Origin: an uncultured Bacteroidota bacterium
Lineage (GTDB): Bacteria > Bacteroidota > Bacteroidia > Bacteroidales > P3
Reading direction: 5' to 3'
DNA: 52,725 bases
Assembly (NCBI GenBank): GCA_902778925.1
Contig: CACYZN010000006.1
Span: forward strand, 1-52,725
Shown in pieces: positions 24,818 to 33,652 of this stretch. The notes beneath the pieces are model-generated. The model saw only the letters and a program-made list of their open reading frames with translations. It was not told the origin of the DNA and searched no databases. How positions within the stretch are numbered: position 1 is the stretch's first letter; each line of letters begins with the position of its first letter. The position numbers and the translations under genes were made by a program.

Positions 24818-24864
24818 TATGCTTTTATCTTTTAACTTTAACTTCTTACTTCTTACTTCTCACC

Positions 24865-26838
24865 TCACTTCGCCGTCGGGTACGCTATGCGCACATGGTA
24901 TATGCTCATCATCTTGTCCTTCAGAAAACTCCTTATCTGGGCTATGTCGCCGAACGACAGCGCGCAGTTGTCCAGCTGTCCGGCCTGAATCTTGCCGTCG
25001 ATCAGCCGGTCTATCAGTTCGTCGGTAGCCTCCTTGGTGTGCTGGCGCAGACTGCGGCAGGCCGCCTCCACGGTGTCCACTATCATCACCACTGCCGTCT
25101 CACGCGAGTAGGGGCGGGGTCCCGGGTAGCGGAACACCGTGTGGTCGAAGTTGCCGTCGGGATGCCGCTCCAGCTCCTTGGCGTAGAAATAGCCAGTGTA
25201 CGTGGTGCCGTGGTGCGTGCGTATGAAATCCTGTATCTCGGCCGGCAGCCGGTAGCGGCGCGCCAGCTCCAGGCCGTCGGTGACGTGCGAGGTAATGATG
25301 CGGGCGCTCTCGCTGTAGTCCAGCTCGCCGTGCGGGTTGAAGTCGTTGTTCTGGTTCTCCGTGAAGTAGATGGGGTTGGCCGTCTTGCCTATGTCGTGAT
25401 ACAGCGCACCCACCTTCGCCAGCAGTGCGTCGCCGCCAATCTCGCCCATCAGGTCCTCCACAATATTGGCCACCTGCACCGAGTGCTGGAAAGTGCCCGG
25501 CGCCCTCCGGCTCAGCTCGCGCAACGCCGGCGTATTGGTACTGCTCAGCTCCAGCAGCGTCAGGTTCGTCGTCATGCCGAAAAGCTTCTCGAACAGGTAT
25601 ATCAGCGGGTACGCCATCAGCGTCATCAGCGCGTTCAGGAAGAAAATCAGGTACTTGTCGGCCTTCAGCGACAGCAGATTGGTGTCCTGGCTCAGCACAC
25701 CGGCCGTGTAGATGAACGAATAGCTGGCGAAAATCACCAGTGCCAGCACGAAGAACTGGCTGCGCCGCTCCAGGCTCCGCACCGCTATGATGCTCATCAT
25801 GCCCGTCACCAGCTGGTAGAAGATAAACTCGAACGAGTTGGGCACCAGGTTGGCCAGTATGATCACCGTCGTCAGGTGTATGTACAGCGCCACCCGCATG
25901 TCGAAAAACACGCGCATCAGTATCGGTATGATGCAGAGCGGCACCAGCAGCACCCACTCGGCATTCACCCGCACCACCATGGCCACCACGGCCGACATCA
26001 GCAGTATCACCAGCAGCACGAATGTCGTCCGCCGGTCGTCGTCCAGTATCGGATGCCGTGTGTTCTTCAGGAACATATACAGCGCCGTCAGGGCTATCAT
26101 GGCCAGCAGCATCTGGCCCGCCAGCCGACCCCACAGGCTGTAGTGGTCGCTGAAGCGGTGGTCGTTCTCAGCCTCCAGGCTCGCAATCACCTGCGCCGTC
26201 TCCTCCGTCACCTCCTCGCCCTTCGACACAATATGGTCGCCCGCCATCACCATGCGGCTGCTGTAGCCAATCTGCGACAAGCGGCTGTCGAGCTCCAGCG
26301 CCGTCCGCGCCTCGTCCACCACCAGGTTGGGCACCAGCACGCTGTCGCGCAGCAGGTCGCTCTCTATCTCGTCGGCCGTCACATAGTCGGCCACCGTGTG
26401 CATGCTGCCCACGTTGCCGTCCATCAGCACCACGCTGCGGCCCTCCATGTCGTCAATTCCTTGCGGCAAAGCCATATAGCCGATGCGGTAGATGCTGTCC
26501 ACCCGCGGCCGCAGCCGGTGGGCGCGCGCCGGCCCCAGGGCCGCCAGACGCTCCATGGCCGTAGCCCTCGCCGTCGAGTCCACGCGGTAGTATATCAGCG
26601 CCTGCTGACGCTCCGCGTCCTCCTCCTGACGTCTCTCGTCGGCCGTCTTCAGCACCGCAAAATCGTACGGTGCCACCAAGTCGGCATTGCGCCAGACGGC
26701 CCCAACTTTGTAGTCGTAATGCTCGCCGTGGCGGTCGTGCGGGAAAATCACCACTATCGCCGCCGCCGTCGCAAGCATCGCCAACACCTTGTATAGTAGC
26801 GATAAACGCTTCACTGTAGCTGTCAGAATACTGCTCAT
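24865..26838 (-). CDS. 7TM-HD family protein, PgpH-like phosphodiesterase
   Basis: 657 residues. One N-terminal span, an extracytoplasmic 7TMR-HDED domain (about 40-270), a seven-span membrane domain, then a cytosolic HD domain with YHDIGKT (H481-D482) and an upstream HSVQVANI. PgpH of this architecture degrades cyclic di-AMP in Firmicutes; the same substrate is likely but unproven here. A consensus promoter lies just upstream and yfhO follows, so they form an operon. Confidence 0.88.
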   Translation of the reverse strand: MSSILTATVKRLSLLYKVLAMLATAAAIVVIFPHDRHGEHYDYKVGAVWRNADLVAPYDFAVLKTADERRQEEDAERQQALIYYRVDSTARATAMERLAALGPARAHRLRPRVDSIYRIGYMALPQGIDDMEGRSVVLMDGNVGSMHTVADYVTADEIESDLLRDSVLVPNLVVDEARTALELDSRLSQIGYSSRMVMAGDHIVSKGEEVTEETAQVIASLEAENDHRFSDHYSLWGRLAGQMLLAMIALTALYMFLKNTRHPILDDDRRTTFVLLVILLMSAVVAMVVRVNAEWVLLVPLCIIPILMRVFFDMRVALYIHLTTVIILANLVPNSFEFIFYQLVTGMMSIIAVRSLERRSQFFVLALVIFASYSFIYTAGVLSQDTNLLSLKADKYLIFFLNALMTLMAYPLIYLFEKLFGMTTNLTLLELSSTNTPALRELSRRAPGTFQHSVQVANIVEDLMGEIGGDALLAKVGALYHDIGKTANPIYFTENQNNDFNPHGELDYSESARIITSHVTDGLELARRYRLPAEIQDFIRTHHGTTYTGYFYAKELERHPDGNFDHTVFRYPGPRPYSRETAVVMIVDTVEAACRSLRQHTKEATDELIDRLIDGKIQAGQLDNCALSFGDIAQIRSFLKDKMMSIYHVRIAYPTAK

Positions 26839-26858
26839 TGCTTCTCTTTAAAACGCTG

Positions 26859-26890
26859 CAAAGATACCACATTTCTCCCACCTGGCCAAA
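26859..26890 (-). promoter_or_regulatory. Promoter of the 7TM-HD/yfhO operon
   Basis: On the minus strand TTTG (26890-26887), 20 bases, TATCTTTG (26866-26859), a full consensus match about 20 bases before the start codon. Confidence 0.8.
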
Positions 26891-26983
26891 CTTTTTTCAA
26901 TTATCCACCTTTTACCTCTCACCTTTCCGCTCTCCGCTCTCCGCTCTCCACTCTCCACTCTCCACTCCGAGCCATCCTCTCCG

Positions 26984-27088
26984 GTATTTCTTATGTACTT
27001 CTTATGTATTTCTTATGTTGTATTTATGTTTAAAACATAAGAAATACATAAGAAATACATAAGAACGACATAAGAACGACCGGACCGG
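26984..27088. repeat. Intergenic palindrome of 'cttatgta' units
   Basis: Left side: ggtatttcttatgtacttcttatg... ; right side: repeated 'acataagaaat' then 'aagaacgaccggaccgg'. The two sides are complementary over several 11-12 base units, with a central 'gtttaaaac'. The bases just before (26906-26975) are low-complexity ctctcc repeats. It separates the divergent 7TM-HD and 27201 genes. Related elements lie at 41167, 47007 and, weakly, 11310. Confidence 0.75.
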
Positions 27089-27200
27089 AAGGGGAGGGGA
27101 TGGGGAGAAAATAGACTTTTTTTTGCTGTCGGCACAATAATTTGCAATATGTCGTGTTATGGATATACTTAAAAGGAAAGAAACAAAACAATATAAAGAA

Positions 27201-27956
27201 ATGAAAAAGATACTTGCAATGGCGGCAGTGGTGCTCCTGGGAGCCAGCGTCGCGACAGCCCAGAACACATTCAAGGGCACGGTGAAGTACAAAGTGGAGT
27301 CGACCGGCCAGGTGGCCATGCAGATTCCCGAAGAGGCCGCCAAGGCCGAAATCAAGGTGAGCGGCAACGACATGTTCACCAAGAGCGCCATCTTCCTGAA
27401 CTCGGGTCTGACCGAGTGCGTGCTGGTGCAGAACCTTACGCAGACGGCCTGCATGGACTACAGTCAGTTCCTGGCCTATCTGCGCTCACAGGACTTCGAG
27501 TTCACCTATCAGGGTGACGGCAAGCTGATGCTGAAGAACACCATGAAGGAAAGCGACTTCGACAGCCTTGAGATCGAGGACAAGGAGCCCGGCCACTTCT
27601 ACTACGAGTATGTCGGCGGCGAGACCAAGGAGATTGCCGGCATGACCGCCAAGAAGCTGATACGCCACATGTACGACGACGAGGGTGTGGACCACCCGAT
27701 GGTGATGTGGTACAGCGACGAGATCGGTCCCAAGATCAACATCCTCTTCAGCGGCATCAAGGGTATGCCCCTGGAGTGCACCATGGATGTGGGCGAGGGC
27801 CGCGCCATCACCTATACCGCCACCGAGATTGTGAAAGGCAAGGTGAAAGAGGCCGACTTCCTGCTGCCCGACGGCTACGAGACCCTCAGCGAAGAGGACC
27901 TCGAGACCCTCGGCACCGAACTGCAGGAGGCCATGGAGCTGCTGCAAGGAGAATAA
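27201..27956 (+). CDS. Exported DUF4412-like protein
   Basis: 251 residues from ATG 27201, chosen because it begins the signal peptide MKKILAMAAVVLLGASVATAQ; an upstream ATG at 27159 gives an unlikely extension. The mature part is beta-rich (NTFKGTVKYKVESTG..., VKEADFLLPDGYETLSEEDL), like the secreted DUF4412 proteins of Bacteroidota, which have no known activity. It precedes ftsK by 37 bases on the same strand. Confidence 0.65.
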   Translation: MKKILAMAAVVLLGASVATAQNTFKGTVKYKVESTGQVAMQIPEEAAKAEIKVSGNDMFTKSAIFLNSGLTECVLVQNLTQTACMDYSQFLAYLRSQDFEFTYQGDGKLMLKNTMKESDFDSLEIEDKEPGHFYYEYVGGETKEIAGMTAKKLIRHMYDDEGVDHPMVMWYSDEIGPKINILFSGIKGMPLECTMDVGEGRAITYTATEIVKGKVKEADFLLPDGYETLSEEDLETLGTELQEAMELLQGE

Positions 27957-27993
27957 ATGGTTAATGAGTAGTCAAGTAGATAGATAGGAGAGG

Positions 27994-30516
27994 GTGGCAA
28001 CAACAAAAAAGAAACACACCAAAAAAGGCACAGGCAAGACGGCGGGCGGCAAGCAACAGCCGTCGGCCTTTGCCGTCTTTATACGTAGCAAGCGCTTCGC
28101 CCGCATACGGGGCGCCGTCTACGTGCTCTTCGCATTCTTCCTGGCCGTGTCGATGGTGGGCTACTATGCCACCGGCTGCGGCGCCCATCCCCACTGGCTC
28201 GGCACCGGTGGACAGGGGCTGGCCGAGTTCTTCGCCCAGCACCTCTTCGGGTTGGGGTCGCTGGGATTCTCGCTGCTGTTCTTCGTCTACGGACTGCGGC
28301 TGTGGGACATCGTCGTGCTGCCCTGGTGGAAGACCTTCGGGAGCACCCTCTTCTGGATGCTGTGGCTCTCGCTGACGCTGGGCTACATCGGCGGCGCCTG
28401 GGTCAAGGACGCCGACTTCGAGGACTATGCCGGCATAGGACTGCGGCTGGCGGAACCGCTGCACGTATGGCTGCGCTGGGGCACCCTGGTGCTGCTGCTG
28501 TTCGTCGGCGTGCTCTTCCTCGTGCTGGTGCACAAGATGGAGCTGCCTGACGTGAAGCTGCCGAAGGTGAATATGAAGAAAGTGGCCAAGGTCATAGGCG
28601 ACGAAATCGAGACCGTGACCACCGACCACGAGCCCGAGCGCGCAAAGCCCGAGGTAGGGGAGCTGAGCACCGAGGAGATACTGCAGGCTCCGGAGCCGGA
28701 ACCGGCCGCCGACGAGGACCCGGGCGCCGACTTCGATGCCGAAGCCATAAAGCTTTTCCACACCCCCGTGGCCGAGACCGCCGACGAGCCGGCGTTCGAC
28801 ATCGACGACCAGTTCGCCCGTGTGATGGCCAAGGCGCAAGGCCCGCAGCCCGCAACGTCGTCCGACGGCATCAACTTCACCATCGAAGGCGAGTCGAACC
28901 CCGGACAGACCGACCAGCCCGACGAGACAGACCCGGCCGACGAGGCCGACCAGCCGGACCCGGCCGACGACCTCGAGCCCGACGACTACCGCCGCCACTA
29001 CGGTCTCGACGAGCCCTACGACCCACACCTCGACCTCGGCGACTACCAGATGCCGGGCACCGACCTGCTCGACGACTCGGAGGTGCGCAACGTCAAGGTG
29101 ACCATGGAGGAACTGGTGGCCAACAAAGACCGCATCGTGCAGACCCTGCGCGACTATGGCATCGAGATAACCGACATCAGCGCCACCCCCGGCCCCACCG
29201 TCACCCTCTACAAGATAAAGCCGGCCCCGGGTGTACGCATCAGCAAGATAAAGAACCTAGAGGACGATATAGCCCTCTCGCTCGCCGCCCTCGGCATACG
29301 TATCATCGCCCCCATACCCGGCGAAAGCAACGTGGGCATCGAGGTGCCTAACGCCAAGCCCCAGATAGTCTCGATGAAGACCATGCTCGAGAGCGACGCC
29401 TTCCAGAACGCCAAGATGGAGCTGCCCATAGCCTTTGGCAAGACCATCTCGAACGAGTGCTTCGTCACCGACCTGGCCAAGATGCCCCACCTGCTCATGG
29501 CTGGCGCCACCGGTACCGGTAAGTCGGTGGGTCTGAACGCCGTGCTGGCGTCGTTGCTGTACAAGAAACATCCCTCCGAGCTCAAGCTGGTGCTCGTCGA
29601 CCCCAAGAAGGTGGAGTTCTCGCTCTACTCTGCCCTCGAGCGCCATTACCTGGCCAAGATGCCCGACGAGGAAGAGGCCGTGATTACCGACGTCAAGAAG
29701 GTGGTGCGCACCCTCAACTCGCTCTGCATCGAGATGGACACCCGCTACGACCTGCTGAAGCAGGCCAAGGTGCGCAAGATTACAGAGTACAACGAGAAGT
29801 TCTGCAAGCGCATGCTCAACCCCGAGCACGGCCATCGCTACCTGCCCTATATCGTGGTGGTGATAGACGAGTTCGGCGACTTGATAATGACCGCGGGCAA
29901 GGAGGTGGAGCTGCCCATAGCGCGACTGGCCCAGCTGGCCCGTGCAGTGGGGATACACCTCATCATCGCTACCCAGCGTCCCACCACCAACATCATTACC
30001 GGCACCATCAAGGCCAACTTCCCGGCCCGCGTGGCCTTCCGCGTCACCAGCGGTATCGACAGCAAGACCATCCTCGACACAGGCGGAGCGCAGCAGCTCA
30101 TCGGCCGCGGCGACATGCTGATTTCGCTGGCCGGCAAAGACATGATACGTCTGCAGTGCGCCCTCATCGACACGCCCGAAATCGAGCGGCTGGTGAAGTT
30201 CGTGGGCGACCAACGCGGCTACCCTGAGGGCTTCGAACTGCCCGAATACCTCGACGAGAACGAGGAACCCAACAAGGAGTTCGACGCCAAGAACAAGGAC
30301 GAGTACTTCAACGACGCAGCCCGTCTGGTGGTGAGCTCGCAGTTTGGCTCGACGTCACTGCTGCAACGCAAGCTGCAGCTGGGCTACAACCGCGCTGGCC
30401 GCATCATAGACCAGCTCGAGGCAGCCGGCATCGTGGGACCCAGCAACGGCTCGAAGCCGCGCGACGTGCTGATACACGACGAAGTCTCTTTGGAAGAATT
30501 GTTGAAAACACTATAG
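27994..30516 (+). CDS. ftsK: DNA translocase FtsK/SpoIIIE
   Basis: 840 residues from GTG 27994, preceded by 'taggagagg'. About four N-terminal spans (45-180), an acidic Asp/Glu/Pro-rich linker (about 200-350), then the motor domain with Walker A GATGTGKS (504-511), VLVDPKK and Walker B VVVIDEFGDL. The C-terminal gamma winged helix carries SSQFGSTSLLQRKLQLGYNR. It pumps DNA at the division septum and activates chromosome dimer resolution. Two small lipoprotein genes follow closely. Confidence 0.95.
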   Translation: MATTKKKHTKKGTGKTAGGKQQPSAFAVFIRSKRFARIRGAVYVLFAFFLAVSMVGYYATGCGAHPHWLGTGGQGLAEFFAQHLFGLGSLGFSLLFFVYGLRLWDIVVLPWWKTFGSTLFWMLWLSLTLGYIGGAWVKDADFEDYAGIGLRLAEPLHVWLRWGTLVLLLFVGVLFLVLVHKMELPDVKLPKVNMKKVAKVIGDEIETVTTDHEPERAKPEVGELSTEEILQAPEPEPAADEDPGADFDAEAIKLFHTPVAETADEPAFDIDDQFARVMAKAQGPQPATSSDGINFTIEGESNPGQTDQPDETDPADEADQPDPADDLEPDDYRRHYGLDEPYDPHLDLGDYQMPGTDLLDDSEVRNVKVTMEELVANKDRIVQTLRDYGIEITDISATPGPTVTLYKIKPAPGVRISKIKNLEDDIALSLAALGIRIIAPIPGESNVGIEVPNAKPQIVSMKTMLESDAFQNAKMELPIAFGKTISNECFVTDLAKMPHLLMAGATGTGKSVGLNAVLASLLYKKHPSELKLVLVDPKKVEFSLYSALERHYLAKMPDEEEAVITDVKKVVRTLNSLCIEMDTRYDLLKQAKVRKITEYNEKFCKRMLNPEHGHRYLPYIVVVIDEFGDLIMTAGKEVELPIARLAQLARAVGIHLIIATQRPTTNIITGTIKANFPARVAFRVTSGIDSKTILDTGGAQQLIGRGDMLISLAGKDMIRLQCALIDTPEIERLVKFVGDQRGYPEGFELPEYLDENEEPNKEFDAKNKDEYFNDAARLVVSSQFGSTSLLQRKLQLGYNRAGRIIDQLEAAGIVGPSNGSKPRDVLIHDEVSLEELLKTL

Positions 30517-30521
30517 TAGTT

Positions 30522-30773
30522 ATGAAACGGAAAGTAATAGTTCTCGCAACAACGGCGCTTGTGCTGCTGGCCACGGGATGCGGCAAGGAGAAGACCTGCC
30601 GCTGCGCGGTGCAGGGCTCGTCGAAGGTGCGTATTGTGAAAATCGATGGCGGCAAGTGCACTGACTTGAACCGCTACGTGTACCACAACGAGCATGAGCA
30701 GCAGCAGAAAGATGTGCTGGTGTGTACAGACTACGAGTTCGCTATAGACTCGATATTCAATAACGAAGAATAG
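30522..30773 (+). CDS. Small Cys-rich lipoprotein, first of a pair
   Basis: 83 residues with a lipobox (LLATGC, lipidated Cys 20). After it come C-x5-C-x-C (CGKEKTCRC), KCTD and VCTDYE. It starts 6 bases after ftsK. It is a paralogue of the next gene: both share CGKE(K/R).C(R/K)C and a late C.DY. Function unknown; the conserved extra cysteines suggest disulfides or metal binding outside the inner membrane. Confidence 0.7.
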   Translation: MKRKVIVLATTALVLLATGCGKEKTCRCAVQGSSKVRIVKIDGGKCTDLNRYVYHNEHEQQQKDVLVCTDYEFAIDSIFNNEE

Positions 30774-30781
30774 ACATGGCT

Positions 30782-31042
30782 ATGAAGAAAACATTGCTTT
30801 TGGCTTTGCCGGTGCTTGCTATGCTTTTCGCCGCCTGCGGCAAGGAGCGCCAGTGCAAGTGCACCACGACCGATGTGCCCGACGACGGACTTCTGAAGCT
30901 GCTGGTTGTCGACAATTCTATGTCGTGCGACGATATTAAGGTGATGGGCATCGAGAGTACCACCATACTTGAGGACGGTACCCAGAGTCTGAAACGCACT
31001 GAGATGCACGAAGTCTCGTGCCGCGACTACGCTGCCGAGTGA
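30782..31042 (+). CDS. Small Cys-rich lipoprotein, second of a pair
   Basis: 86 residues from ATG 30782 (MKKTLLLALPVLAMLFAACGKE). The lipobox is followed by the same Cys pattern as the preceding gene (QCKC, SCDD, SCRDY). Spacing to the neighbours is under 10 bases, so the pair and the next gene are probably one transcript. No named family recognised. Confidence 0.7.
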   Translation: MKKTLLLALPVLAMLFAACGKERQCKCTTTDVPDDGLLKLLVVDNSMSCDDIKVMGIESTTILEDGTQSLKRTEMHEVSCRDYAAE

Positions 31043-31047
31043 GCACT

Positions 31048-31884
31048 ATGCGCTACGTGAGACCTGTCCTCAGGGTGCTTCTGGGCGCTCTGTTTATGGT
31101 GTCGGCGGTTGCCAAACTGTTTGCAATCGACGACTTTGAACTGTACGTATTCTCGTATGGCTTCTTCTCTCTCAATTTCACCTATGTGCTGGTGAGGCTC
31201 TGCATCGCTGCCGAACTGGCGTTGGGTGTTCTTACAGCGCTGGGGTGGTGGCGCAGGGTTGTGCGGCTGCTCGACCTCGGCATGCTGCTCTTCTTCAGCC
31301 TCTTCCTGTGCTATGCTTCGCTGGTGGGTCGCAACGAGAGCTGCCAGTGCTTCGGCCGTCTGGCCGACCTCAACCCCGTGCAGTCGTTGCTGAAAAACGC
31401 CTTGCTTATAGTGATAGCCCTGCTTGCTTTCGACAAGGGAAAGCCTGTGCAGCACTGCAAGCTCCGTGCGTGGCTTACGGCGTTGATAGTGGCTGCCTCT
31501 TTGGCGACACCGTTTGTGGTGTCGGTGCCCGACAGTTGGATGTTTGGTCCCGAGGACGCCCGCTACAATAAAGAGCTGCTACAGGAGACTGTGGCAGAAC
31601 GCAACCTCGACGGCGACCGCTATGTGGTGTCGTTTGTCACACCGGGCTGCCCCTACTGTCGAATGTCGCGCCAGAAGATTGGCTCTATAGCAAGTCGCAA
31701 CGACTTGGATACGACGCGCATAGTGTATATCGAGCCGGATGATATAGGGGCCGACCGTTTCCTGCAGCTCACCTATGGCCAGCGTCCACTGATATTGATG
31801 CTGGATCATGGCCAGACGGTAGCCACATTCCACTACCGCAACATCAGCGAGCGCAGCATTGTCGACTTCCTCGGCAAGGATTGA
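31048..31884 (+). CDS. MauE/DoxX-like membrane domain fused to a thioredoxin-like domain (BT_3928 family)
   Basis: 278 residues from ATG 31048. Residues 1-150 have four membrane spans of the MauE/DoxX type (RPVLRVLLGALFMVSAVAKLF). After a fifth hydrophobic span (about 145-165) comes a thioredoxin-like domain with the redox motif GCPYCRMS. MauE-type proteins pass electrons or shape disulfides in the periplasm, much as VKOR and DsbB do. Following two Cys-rich lipoproteins, it may help oxidise or reduce them. A terminator hairpin follows. Confidence 0.8.
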   Translation: MRYVRPVLRVLLGALFMVSAVAKLFAIDDFELYVFSYGFFSLNFTYVLVRLCIAAELALGVLTALGWWRRVVRLLDLGMLLFFSLFLCYASLVGRNESCQCFGRLADLNPVQSLLKNALLIVIALLAFDKGKPVQHCKLRAWLTALIVAASLATPFVVSVPDSWMFGPEDARYNKELLQETVAERNLDGDRYVVSFVTPGCPYCRMSRQKIGSIASRNDLDTTRIVYIEPDDIGADRFLQLTYGQRPLILMLDHGQTVATFHYRNISERSIVDFLGKD

Positions 31885-31911
31885 CACTGTGGATGTTCAC
31901 TATAATGCGAT

Positions 31912-31936
31912 AGGCGCCTTCAGGGCGCCTGTTTGC
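31912..31936 (+). terminator. Terminator hairpin
   Basis: AGGCGCC (31912-31918), 5-base loop, GGCGCCT (31924-31930), then a T-rich tail (gtttgctttt). It separates the MauE gene from the ABC transporter. Confidence 0.6.
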
Positions 31937-32008
31937 TTTTCAGGGGTTGGAGTAGAGAAGATTTTTATGTGTAATATAATAAAAACAGTGGGTCTACGTT
32001 ACGATGAT

Positions 32009-33643
32009 ATGAAGAAACGCTACGAGAGCCAGGTGTTGTGGCAGGCGCTGCAGTTGTTGCGGCGGTGCGACCGAGGGTCGTTCCGCAGGCACGTGCTGTA
32101 TGTGATGCTGCAGAGTGTGCTACCGTTGGTGAATCTTTACATACTGAAGTTGCTGATAGACACGGTCGAGGTGGGGGTGAAATCAGGGCAGGGGTTCTCG
32201 ATGGTGCTACCCTATGTGGGGATTATGGCAGGGGTGTTCTTTGTGAGCAGGGTGGTAAATGCGCTGAGCAATGTGAACAACGACGTGCTGAGCCAGCGCC
32301 TGATAGACTACATGAGCGACATCATGCAGCGCAAGGCCGCCGAGCTGGATATGGCCTACTACGACACCCCCGAGTACCACGACACCATGCATCGTGCGCA
32401 GCAGGAGGCCAACTACCGGCCCATGCAGATATTGAACAACTTCATGTCGTTTGTGGGATCGTCGATTTCGATAGTGGGTGTGGTGGCGTTGCTGGCTGCT
32501 TCGTCGGCGACCACCGTGGCAGTGATGATAGTGGCTGTGGTGCCGGGCTTCCTAATACGTCTCTACAAGGCTCGCAGCATCTATGCTTTCCGTCGCAACA
32601 ATACTCAGCTCTACCGCCAGACGGCCTACTATTCGGCCTTGCTTACCGCCCGCGACTATGCCAAGGAGGTGCGCGCCTATCGTCTCAGCGACATGCTGCG
32701 AAGCCGCTTTGTCGCCGGTCGGCGGCGTCTGGTGACCCTTCTGCTGGCAATCTCGCGCCGCATTGGGGCCCTCGACGTGGTATGTGGCGCCTTCGAGACA
32801 GCCGCCATGTTGGGTGTGGTGTGGATGCTGGCGTCGCAGGCGTTTGCGGCTGCTATCAGCATTGGTACCTTCGTGATGCTCTTCGAAGCCTTCCGGCGTG
32901 GCCAGACATACCTCGGCACCATGGTGTCGTCGATAGCGGCACTGTACGATAACCGTCTGTTTGTGGGCAACTTGTTCGAGTTCCTTAACCTTAAAGGTAC
33001 TATAGCATCGCCTGCCGACCCTGTGCCTTTCCCGGAAAAAGTGCAGACTGTCGAGTTCCGCGACGTGGTGTTCCGCTACCCCGACATGGACCACGACGTT
33101 CTCGACCACTACAATGCTGTGGCTCGGGTGGGCGAGGTGTTCAGGCTCAGTGGACAAAATGGCTACGGCAAGTCGACGGTGGTCAAGTTGCTGTTGCGCC
33201 TCTACGACCCACAGCAGGGAGCTGTACTCATCAATGGCATCGACCTGAGACGGTTCGACCTCGACGACCTGCGGACCCATGTGGGTGTCCTTTTCCAAGA
33301 CTTTGTGCGCTACAACCTCACCGCCACCGAAAACATAGCCATGGCATCGAAACGAGGTACCACGGTAGTAGATGCTGCACGTCAGGCTGGAGCCGATGAG
33401 TTCCTGAGCAAACTTCCCAATGGATATGAAAACATGCTGGGACGCATGTTCGACGGTGGTAGTGAACTCAGTATGGGACAGTGGCAGCGTGTGGCGTTGG
33501 CCCGCGCCATCTATAACGATAGCCCGATACTGGTGCTCGACGAGCCGTCGGCCTGGCTCGACCACGACGCACGTGAGCGCCTGCAGCAACTGGTCGATGA
33601 AAGCCATAAAACCAAGATAGTTATTCTTATTTCACATATTTAG
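32009..33643 (+). CDS. ABC exporter (membrane and ATPase domains), C-terminus cut short
   Basis: 544 residues from ATG 32009 (MKKRYESQVLWQALQLL); ATG 31970 is an alternative. Residues 25-320 form a six-span ABC transmembrane domain. The ATPase has Walker A GQNGYGKST, signature LSMGQ in place of LSGGQ, Walker B ILVLDEPS and the H-loop ILISH. The gene ends one residue after that His, so the last 45-60 residues of a normal ATPase domain are missing, and the next gene begins 10 bases later. It may be inactive or have a shortened but working domain. Confidence 0.8.
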   Translation: MKKRYESQVLWQALQLLRRCDRGSFRRHVLYVMLQSVLPLVNLYILKLLIDTVEVGVKSGQGFSMVLPYVGIMAGVFFVSRVVNALSNVNNDVLSQRLIDYMSDIMQRKAAELDMAYYDTPEYHDTMHRAQQEANYRPMQILNNFMSFVGSSISIVGVVALLAASSATTVAVMIVAVVPGFLIRLYKARSIYAFRRNNTQLYRQTAYYSALLTARDYAKEVRAYRLSDMLRSRFVAGRRRLVTLLLAISRRIGALDVVCGAFETAAMLGVVWMLASQAFAAAISIGTFVMLFEAFRRGQTYLGTMVSSIAALYDNRLFVGNLFEFLNLKGTIASPADPVPFPEKVQTVEFRDVVFRYPDMDHDVLDHYNAVARVGEVFRLSGQNGYGKSTVVKLLLRLYDPQQGAVLINGIDLRRFDLDDLRTHVGVLFQDFVRYNLTATENIAMASKRGTTVVDAARQAGADEFLSKLPNGYENMLGRMFDGGSELSMGQWQRVALARAIYNDSPILVLDEPSAWLDHDARERLQQLVDESHKTKIVILISHI

Positions 33644-33652
33644 TCCAATACC

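Noticed and set aside
24895-26796. A 633-codon plus-strand frame opposite the 7TM-HD gene
   Set aside because: It is Gln/His/Arg-rich antisense text of a GC-rich real gene with clear motifs on the minus strand; no domain or start signal.
26984-27088. Transcription terminator
   Set aside because: It lies between divergent genes, so neither transcript ends there; listed as a palindromic repeat.
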